Below are positions 35,301-40,272 of a stretch of DNA of 40,272 nt, piece after piece. The stretch spans positions 1 through 40,272 of the forward strand of contig CAZUGV010000015.1 in NCBI GenBank assembly GCA_964620425.1. Reading direction: 5' to 3'. How positions within the stretch are numbered: the first letter of the stretch is position 1; each line of letters begins with the position of its first letter. A program made the translations under genes and the position numbers. The DNA comes from DASXUG01 sp964620425 (GTDB taxonomy: Bacteria > Pseudomonadota > Gammaproteobacteria > Burkholderiales > Methylophilaceae). The notes beneath the pieces were generated by a model, which made no database searches, had not been told where the DNA came from, and saw nothing but the letters and a program-made list of their open reading frames with translations.

Positions 35301-36545
35301 GAAGGCGCGGCGGTTAAATTTCATACGGCCTACAACAGACAAGTCATAACGATCTTCATTGAAGAACAAACCATCAAACAAGGCTTCAACGGCCTCTTCA
35401 GTTGGCGGCTCTCCTGGACGCATCATGCGATAAATTGCAACACGCGCAGAATACTGATCTGGAATTTCATCAATTCTTAACGTTTGAGAGATATAGTCTC
35501 CATGATCGAGATCGTTTGCGTAAAGTGTATTGATTTTTTCAATATTGGCATCACGTAATTTTTCTAACACACTTTCAGTAATCTCATCATTGGCGTTTGC
35601 AACCACTTCACCAGTTTCTGTGCTGATGATGTTGACTGTTAAGGTACGCCCCAGCAAAAAGCCTTCAGGCACAGTAATTTTGCTAATGCCTGCTTTTTCC
35701 ATATCGCGAATATGCTTTACGGTGATTCGTTTATCTTTAGCGACAACCACCGAGCCATCTTTACCAACGATGTCAAATTTAGCCACTTCACCACGTAAGC
35801 GATCAGGCACTAATTCAAACTGAACACCCTTTTCTGAGATATGAAAAGTATCGACATCATAAAACGTTTCAAGTATCTGCTCCGCATTGTATCCCAATGC
35901 TTTGAGTAAAATCGTAACTGGCATCTTACGACGACGGTCAACACGGAAATATAAATAGTCTTTAGGGTCAAACTCAAAATCCAACCATGACCCACGGTAC
36001 GGAATGATACGTGCTGAAAATAACAACTTGCCTGAGCTGTGTGTTTTACCACGATCATGCTCAAAAAATACACCAGGACTACGATGCAACTGAGATACGA
36101 TGACACGCTCAGTACCATTTATCACAAACGAACCATTTTCGGTCATGAGTGGCAATTCACCCATGTACACTTCTTGCTCTTTCACTTCTTTCACCGTAGG
36201 TTTGGAAGCTTCTTTATCCATAATGGTTAAACGAACTTTTACGCGCAATGGTGCAGCATAAGTCAAGCCACGTTGCTGACACTCTTTGACGTCAAAAGGC
36301 TCAGCACCAAGCGCATAGCTGACATAGTCTAAGCGTGCGTTACCAGAATGACTAACAATAGGGAAAATAGAACTAAAAGTAGCCTGCAAACCAGCGTTTT
36401 CACGCTTATCGACAGTCACTTCCGACTGCAAAAAGGCTTTATAAGACTCCAATTGCATGGCGAGCAAATAAGGAACTTCTTGCACGCTTTCGCGCTTGGC
36501 AAAACTTTTACGAATACGTTTTTTTTCGGTAAAGGAATAGCGCAT
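32373..36545 (-). CDS. rpoB: DNA-directed RNA polymerase subunit beta
   Basis: 1390 residues, about 50 longer than E. coli. [18 protein letters not shown] start; the rifampicin pocket [20 protein letters not shown] has the residues equivalent to Gln513, Asp516, His526 and Ser531 unchanged, with Thr where E. coli has Asn518. [15 protein letters not shown] and the C-terminal [14 protein letters not shown] that meets beta' are present. AGGAG precedes the ATG. The attenuator hairpin in the rplL gap probably lowers rpoBC relative to rplJL. Confidence 0.99.
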   Translation of the reverse strand: [1390 protein letters not shown]

Positions 36546-36691
36546 TGCATCTCCTAGATGTAGAGGGTAGACAACAAAAAACTAACAAAGCTCAATTAAT
36601 AAAAAAACAATTTCATTCAATTTGCTGTCGTCTAGCTTCTTAATAAATTCAATTAAATTTTGATGAAAATCTGCACTACGAAAATGGCGAA

Positions 36692-36713
36692 GGCTGACGG
36701 TTTCCCATCAGCC
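36692..36713 (-). terminator. rplL-rpoB attenuator hairpin with GNRA-type loop
   Basis: RNA arms GGCUGAUGG and CCGUCAGCC (9 bp, one wobble) are capped by GAAA. It is followed by CUUCGCCAUUUUCG, only weakly U-rich. The position between rplL and rpoB matches the known attenuator region in E. coli, where most transcripts stop before rpoBC. Confidence 0.7.
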
Positions 36714-36732
36714 CACCCCATTAGATATGGTA

Positions 36733-37116
36733 TTACTTGATTTCGCCAGTTGCGCCAGCTTCGATCAATTTCTTCAACGCTGCGTCAGCGTCAGCTTTTG
36801 AAACGCCTTCTTTAATTGCTTTTGGTGCGCCATCAACTAAGTCTTTCGCTTCTTTCAAGCCTAATGCTGTCAATTCACGAACTACTTTAATTACGTTAAC
36901 TTTGCTTTCGCCTGCGCCAGTCAAGATAACATCAAACTCTGTTTTCTCTTCAGCGGCAGCAGCGCCACCACCAGCAGCTGGAGCAGCCGCTACAGCAACA
37001 GCAGCAGCTGCTGCTGATACGCCGAATTTTTCTTCCATTTCTTTGATCAAGTCTGACAAGTCAAGAACTGTCATTGATGCGATTGCGTCTAGAATTTCTG
37101 CTTTAGATAATGCCAT
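36733..37116 (-). CDS. rplL: Large ribosomal subunit protein L7/L12 (bL12)
   Basis: 127 residues. N-terminal dimerisation domain (LSKAEILDAIASMTVLDLSD), an Ala/Gly-rich flexible hinge (about 36-56) and the C-terminal factor-binding domain (EKTEFDVILTGAGESKVNVIKVVRE, then GLKEAKDLVDGAPK). It is the only multicopy ribosomal protein and recruits translation GTPases. AGGAG precedes the ATG. It lies 59 bp after rplJ. Confidence 0.98.
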   Translation of the reverse strand: MALSKAEILDAIASMTVLDLSDLIKEMEEKFGVSAAAAAVAVAAAPAAGGGAAAAEEKTEFDVILTGAGESKVNVIKVVRELTALGLKEAKDLVDGAPKAIKEGVSKADADAALKKLIEAGATGEIK

Positions 37117-37175
37117 TTGTAATACTCCTAATTAATATTTAAGCGTTAATGCTGATAAGGTTTAAACCGTTAAAT

Positions 37176-37700
37176 TTATGCGGCTTCTTTTTGATCGCGA
37201 ACAGCAGCCAAACCACGAACGAATTTTGTAGGCACTTCATTAAGAGTGCGAACAAATTTAGCCACAGGGGCTTGCATCGTACCAAGCAATTTGGACAACA
37301 ATTCTTCACGGCTAGGCATAGTTGCCAAGGCTTTAATGCCATTCGCATCAAACACTTGGTTAGGTAACGCGCCAGCTTTAATGATAAATTTATCATTGGC
37401 TTTTGCGAAATCACTCAACACCTTTGCCGCTGCCACTGGATCAGTAGAAATACCGAAAATCAGCGGACCAACCATTTCGTTAGCCAAACCAGAAAATGGT
37501 GTACCTTCAACTGCACGGCGCACCAATGTATTCTTCAGAACACGCAAGAACACATCAGATTTTCTAGCATCAGCACGCAACTTGGTCATTTCAGCAACGC
37601 CCAAACCACGATACTCAGCAACAACTATTGATTGGGCTTTTGAGACTACCTCAGTCACCTCAGCAACAACTGCTTTTTTCTCTGTAAGATTAAGACTCAA
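37176..37700 (-). CDS. rplJ: Large ribosomal subunit protein L10 (uL10)
   Basis: 174 residues. MSLNLTEKKAVVAEVTEVVSK and VFLRVLKNTLVRRAVEGTPF are conserved; the C-terminal helix binds L7/L12 dimers. L10 anchors the stalk and, in E. coli, represses rplJL by binding the leader. The start is TTG at 37700, 6 nt after a very strong AAGGAGGT. The start codon is the loop of a perfect 7-bp hairpin (37691-37707). An alternative start is excluded because the family N-terminus begins here. Confidence 0.97.
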   Translation of the reverse strand: MSLNLTEKKAVVAEVTEVVSKAQSIVVAEYRGLGVAEMTKLRADARKSDVFLRVLKNTLVRRAVEGTPFSGLANEMVGPLIFGISTDPVAAAKVLSDFAKANDKFIIKAGALPNQVFDANGIKALATMPSREELLSKLLGTMQAPVAKFVRTLNEVPTKFVRGLAAVRDQKEAA

Positions 37701-37707
37701 AGTCTTA
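37691..37707 (-). promoter_or_regulatory. Hairpin presenting the rplJ start codon in its loop
   Basis: The RNA reads UAAGACU-UUG-AGUCUUA: a perfect 7-bp stem whose 3-nt loop is the UUG start codon of rplJ. Its 5' arm begins at the last base of the GGAGGU Shine-Dalgarno. The pairing is seen directly; a role in start-site control is inferred. Confidence 0.6.
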
Positions 37708-37726
37708 CCTCCTTCCGTTAAAGTTC

Positions 37727-37774
37727 TCTGAGCAAGGTTCAGTCGAGTTTTACTCCACTTAAAATTTGCTCAGA
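37727..37774 (-). promoter_or_regulatory. 9-bp stem before the rplJ ribosome binding site
   Basis: TCTGAGCAA / TTGCTCAGA (37727-37735, 37766-37774) is a perfect 9-bp stem with a 30-nt loop that can fold further (TTTTA/TAAAA). It lies about 10 nt upstream of the Shine-Dalgarno. It is likely part of the rplJ leader fold. Confidence 0.5.
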
Positions 37775-37809
37775 ATCAGTCTTTGCAAACTTCACAAAAA
37801 CTATCCCAC

Positions 37810-37965
37810 GGCGATCTTTCATCAGGAGTGATACATAATCCTGTTTCGGGAAACGCCATCTGCGTAGGTTTAAATGAAAACCACATCAGAGGATGACAAA
37901 AATCCTGCCTTCACCCAATGTATCAACATCTCAATTAAGCAAACTAACGCTTGCACCTACGGTCT
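37810..37965 (-). ncRNA. L10 ribosomal-protein leader (rplJ-rplL autoregulatory RNA)
   Basis: A closing stem pairs CCGTAGGT (37955-37962) with ACCTACGC (37862-37869), enclosing hairpins such as GCAAG/TTTGC and AGGAT/ATCCT. The CGTAGG...CCTACG closing helix in the rplA-rplJ gap is how I recognise the L10 leader family. On its 3' side, GGCG/CGCC (37810-37813, 37854-37857) closes a second domain containing CAGGA/TCCTG. Binding of L10-L12 here would repress rplJ, as in E. coli. Exact boundaries were not computed. Confidence 0.72.
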
Positions 37966-38064
37966 TTGATAACCTCACATAAACGTCAATTAAGACATTT
38001 AAATGAGCCCAAAGCCCTTTGCTGGATTTGAATTACGCCAAACCCAAATCATTCTTACTAAACG

Positions 38065-38757
38065 TTAAACCAAGTTAGCTTGATCTACACGCACACCAAT
38101 ACCCATGGTGCTAGAAACAGATAGCTTCTTCAAATACACACCTTTGCTTGACGCTGGTTTCGCTTTTTGCAACGCATCAACCAACGCTGCCAAGTTGCCT
38201 TGCAACGCTTCAACAGAGAAAGATGCGCGACCGATCGTGCAGTGAATGATGCCGCCTTTGTCAGTACGATATTGCACTTGACCAGCTTTTGCATTTTTAA
38301 CCGCCTCAGCCACGTTCGGTGTTACAGTACCCACTTTAGGGTTAGGCATCAAACCACGCGGACCCAATACTTGACCCAAAGCACCGACAATACGCATAGC
38401 ATCCGGCGTAGCAATCGCAACGTCAAAATCCAACATGCCGCCTTTTACTTGCTCAGCCAAGTCTTCAAAACCAACAATGTCAGCACCAGCAGCTTTAGCT
38501 GCTTCAGCTTGCGCACCTTGCGCAAACACTGCAACACGTTTTGTTTTACCAGTACCGTTAGGCAACACTAAAGCACCACGAACCAATTGGTCTGATTTAC
38601 GTGCATCAATACCAAGATTCACCACCGCATCGACAGATTCATCGAATTTTGCAGTTGCAGTCTCTTTGATCAAAGCTAAAGCTTCAGTCACTGGATATAC
38701 TTTGTTGCGATCCACTTTGGCCTGCAAAGCAGCCACGCGTTTAGAAACTGTTGCCAT
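38065..38757 (-). CDS. rplA: Large ribosomal subunit protein L1 (uL1)
   Basis: 230 residues from ATG 38757. MATVSKRVAALQAKVDRNKV start, VNLGIDARKSDQLVRG and GPRGLMPNPKVGTVTPNV are diagnostic. L1 forms the mobile stalk at the E site; in E. coli it represses rplKA by binding the rplK leader. GGAGGG lies 8 nt before the ATG, 1 bp after the rplK stop. The open frame extends 22 codons upstream into rplK, but that extension is not L1-like. Confidence 0.97.
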   Translation of the reverse strand: MATVSKRVAALQAKVDRNKVYPVTEALALIKETATAKFDESVDAVVNLGIDARKSDQLVRGALVLPNGTGKTKRVAVFAQGAQAEAAKAAGADIVGFEDLAEQVKGGMLDFDVAIATPDAMRIVGALGQVLGPRGLMPNPKVGTVTPNVAEAVKNAKAGQVQYRTDKGGIIHCTIGRASFSVEALQGNLAALVDALQKAKPASSKGVYLKKLSVSSTMGIGVRVDQANLV

Positions 38758-38758
38758 G

Positions 38759-39190
38759 TTATACACCCTCCACTTCAATACCCATGCTGCGTGCACTACC
38801 AGCAATAGTACGCACCGCTGCATCCATATCAGCCGCTGTTAAGTCAGGCATTTTAGTTTTAGCGATTTCCTCAGCTTGCGCACGAGTGATTTTGCCAACT
38901 TTATCTGTGTGAGGACGAGCTGAACCTTTATCGATTTTAGCGGCTTTCTTGATAAGAATAGTCGCTGGAGGCGTTTTCATGATAAAAGTAAAACTTTTAT
39001 CTGCAAACGCTGTAATCACTACTGGAACTGGCAAGCCCGGCTCAACACCTTGCGTTGCAGCGTTAAACGCTTTACAGAACTCCATAATATTCAAACCGCG
39101 CTGACCCAATGCTGGACCAACTGGTGGACTTGGGTTGGCCTTACCTGCAGGAATCTGCAGTTTGATATAGCCGATAACTTTCTTTGCCAT
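38759..39190 (-). CDS. rplK: Large ribosomal subunit protein L11 (uL11)
   Basis: 143 residues. MAKKVIGYIKLQIPAGKANP and PPVGPALGQRGLNIMEFCKAFN form the N-terminal domain that binds factors; the C-terminal domain binds the GTPase-centre rRNA. AGGAG lies 6 nt before the ATG. The 100-bp gap after nusG has no promoter that I could call with confidence. Confidence 0.98.
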   Translation of the reverse strand: MAKKVIGYIKLQIPAGKANPSPPVGPALGQRGLNIMEFCKAFNAATQGVEPGLPVPVVITAFADKSFTFIMKTPPATILIKKAAKIDKGSARPHTDKVGKITRAQAEEIAKTKMPDLTAADMDAAVRTIAGSARSMGIEVEGV

Positions 39191-39290
39191 TTTTCACTCC
39201 TATTGGGTACATGCGCTTAAATTAAGCTCCCCGTTAAATATTCACAGCAAAAACATCTCGCTTTAGCTGCCACTCACTTACTACAAAACC

Positions 39291-39827
39291 CTAAACTTCT
39301 TTTTCCACCTGACCAAACTCTAGCTCAACAGGGGTTGCACGACCAAAAATCACCACTGACACACGCAGCTTGCTCTTCTCGTAGTTAATATCCTCAACCG
39401 CACCAGAAAAATCTTTGAATGGACCATCAATAACGCGCACCAACTCACCCTTCTCGAAAGTAAGTTTTTGCGTTGGATTACTTTTACTGTCATCCATACG
39501 CTGCAGAATAATTTCAACTTCTTTATCTTTAATCGGCGTTGGCTTTAAGGCTGTTCCACCAATAAATGCAGTAACGCGCGGCGTACTTTTAACCAAATGC
39601 CAGCTATCATCGGTCATATCCATTTGCACAAGCACATAGCCCGGATAAAGCTTGCGCTCACTGATAGCCTTTTGACCACCCTTCATCTCAATCACCTCTT
39701 CAACAGGCACCAAGATATCACCAAACAAATCTTTGAATTCACTACGCGAAACGCGTTCTTCCAAACTGCGCTGAACAGACTTCTCAAACTGAGAAAAAAC
39801 CTGCACTGCATACCATCGCATACTCAT
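39291..39827 (-). CDS. nusG: Transcription termination/antitermination factor NusG
   Basis: 178 residues. The NGN domain (MRWYAVQVFSQFEKSVQRSL, about 1-115) binds the polymerase clamp; the C-terminal KOW domain (FEKGELVRVIDGPFKDFSGAVEDI) contacts S10 or Rho. It couples transcription and translation. The ATG directly follows the secE stop. A second ATG at codon 3 is possible, but AGG spacing favours the first. Confidence 0.98.
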   Translation of the reverse strand: MSMRWYAVQVFSQFEKSVQRSLEERVSRSEFKDLFGDILVPVEEVIEMKGGQKAISERKLYPGYVLVQMDMTDDSWHLVKSTPRVTAFIGGTALKPTPIKDKEVEIILQRMDDSKSNPTQKLTFEKGELVRVIDGPFKDFSGAVEDINYEKSKLRVSVVIFGRATPVELEFGQVEKEV

Positions 39828-40175
39828 TTAAGCACCTCGCCCCATCAGCATTTTTACCATCCACAAAAAACCGATGTCCACAAGCCACAAAAACACGCCA
39901 GTTACTATCACCAAAACAAACACCGCCGTTGTTGTTTGAATGGTCTCTTTACGACTAGGCCAAACCACTTTACGTGTTTCGATTGTCGCCTCATTGGCAA
40001 AAACCAGAAACTGCCTTCCAGCAGCAGTTGTCGAGGCAAGCACCAAACCAGCCACCAAGCCAGCCAGCACAGCCAAAATGCGCAATACCAACGCTTGGTC
40101 AGCCAGCAAGTAAAAAGCAACAATACCTGCCGCGACAAGCAACAGTGAAAACACAAGCTTAATTTTATCCATCAT
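39828..40175 (-). CDS. secE: Protein translocase subunit SecE
   Basis: 115 residues with three hydrophobic segments (about 4-22, 29-50 and 82-105), the three-helix proteobacterial form. The conserved cytoplasmic amphipathic region EATIETRKVVWPSRKETIQTT precedes the last helix. It clamps SecY, encoded at 12570-13889. The start may be either of two adjacent ATGs (40175 or 40172); the ribosome binding site is weak. Confidence 0.96.
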   Translation of the reverse strand: MMDKIKLVFSLLLVAAGIVAFYLLADQALVLRILAVLAGLVAGLVLASTTAAGRQFLVFANEATIETRKVVWPSRKETIQTTTAVFVLVIVTGVFLWLVDIGFLWMVKMLMGRGA

Positions 40176-40219
40176 CTTTATTTACTTATGCTTTTTTAAA
40201 GTTAATACTTTAATTAATT

Positions 40220-40272
40220 TGGCAGGCCAAGAGGGTCTCGAACCCCCAACCCTCGGTTTTGGAGACCGATAC
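40220..40272 (-). tRNA. trnW: tRNA-Trp (CCA anticodon), 3' part only
   Basis: Minus-strand sequence from the anticodon arm to an encoded 3' CCA. The anticodon loop CTCCAAA carries CCA, the T loop is TTCGAGA within a GGGGG/CCCTC stem, and the 3' end is TTGGCCT-G-CCA. The 5' half lies beyond the right edge. The tRNA-Trp-secE-nusG order is typical of proteobacteria. Confidence 0.93.

Larger units (their letters stand above)
37701..38064. other. rplA-rplJ intergenic leader region
   Basis: This 364-bp gap holds the L10 leader and the downstream structural modules listed separately. The stretch 37963-38064, next to rplA, shows no clear promoter or strong terminator, so rplJ may be fed by read-through from rplKA. 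No coding sequence is supported here. Confidence 0.6.

Noticed and set aside
36737..37135. Long plus-strand open frame opposite rplL
   Set aside because: An antisense shadow created by the biased codon use and Ala-rich hinge of rplL; no promoter, ribosome binding site or family resemblance.
37735..37830. 26-codon frame inside the rplJ leader
   Set aside because: It has an ATG but no ribosome binding site, and lies across structured leader RNA; best explained as chance.
38000..38040. Hairpin between rplA and the L10 leader (AGC...GCT with bulge)
   Set aside because: The best pairing needs a 2-nt bulge and a short stem with no U-run; not convincing as a terminator.
38758..38823. Upstream extension of rplA (22 extra codons)
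   Set aside because: It lies within rplK in another frame, starts without a ribosome binding site, and the L1 family begins at MATVSKR, which has GGAGGG 8 nt upstream.

Overview
The window looks like chromosome from a methylotrophic betaproteobacterium, most likely family Methylophilaceae (Methylotenera-like). The evidence is a low to moderate G+C content, a XoxF-type PQQ methanol dehydrogenase at the left edge, the order secY-infA-rpmJ-rpsM-rpsK-rpsD-rpoA-rplQ, and betaproteobacterial-type r-protein, RpoB and SecE sequences. The genus is inferred by recognition; no search was run.

Left part (1-9.0 kb), mixed housekeeping and accessory genes. The 5' part of xoxF runs leftwards off the window. 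Divergent from it are a prolyl aminopeptidase gene and a TPR protein with a C-terminal 2OG-Fe(II) oxygenase-like domain, followed by an LpxH-like metallophosphoesterase. Convergent to these is a leftward group: mgtE (Mg2+ channel), an MscS-family channel and an acyl-lipid/acyl-CoA desaturase. A short glutaredoxin-like gene points right and faces the ribosomal cluster, and a bidirectional hairpin terminator at about 8975-8998 separates the two.

Right part (9.0-40.3 kb), one continuous minus-strand transcription-translation supercluster. In transcription order: tRNA-Trp, secE, nusG, rplK, rplA, [L10 leader], rplJ, rplL, [attenuator], rpoB, rpoC, [str promoter], rpsL, rpsG, fusA, tuf, [hairpin], rpsJ, [promoter], rplC, rplD, rplW, rplB, rpsS, rplV, rpsC, rplP, rpmC, rpsQ, [spc promoter], rplN, rplX, rplE, rpsN, rpsH, rplF, rplR, rpsE, rpmD, rplO, secY, infA, rpmJ, [alpha promoter], rpsM, rpsK, rpsD, rpoA, rplQ, terminator. 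Together these supply most of the ribosome, core RNA polymerase, two elongation factors, initiation factor IF-1, the NusG transcription factor and the SecYE translocon.

I found no mobile elements, CRISPR arrays or phage genes. The most unusual items sit inside the conserved cluster. (1) L30 is fused in frame to a C-terminal helix-hairpin-helix domain, making it about three times normal size. (2) S4 is of the four-cysteine zinc-binding type, while S14 in the same cluster is zinc-free. (3) The rplJ UUG start codon is the exact 3-nt loop of a perfect 7-bp hairpin directly after a strong Shine-Dalgarno, at the end of a multi-module L10 leader. (4) The strong promoters (xoxF, str, rplC, spc, alpha) are each followed within about 15 nt of the predicted start site by a stem-loop. 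(5) A 17-bp palindrome covers the -10 box of the xoxF promoter. Promoter, hairpin and start-site calls are by eye and have not been checked by computation.
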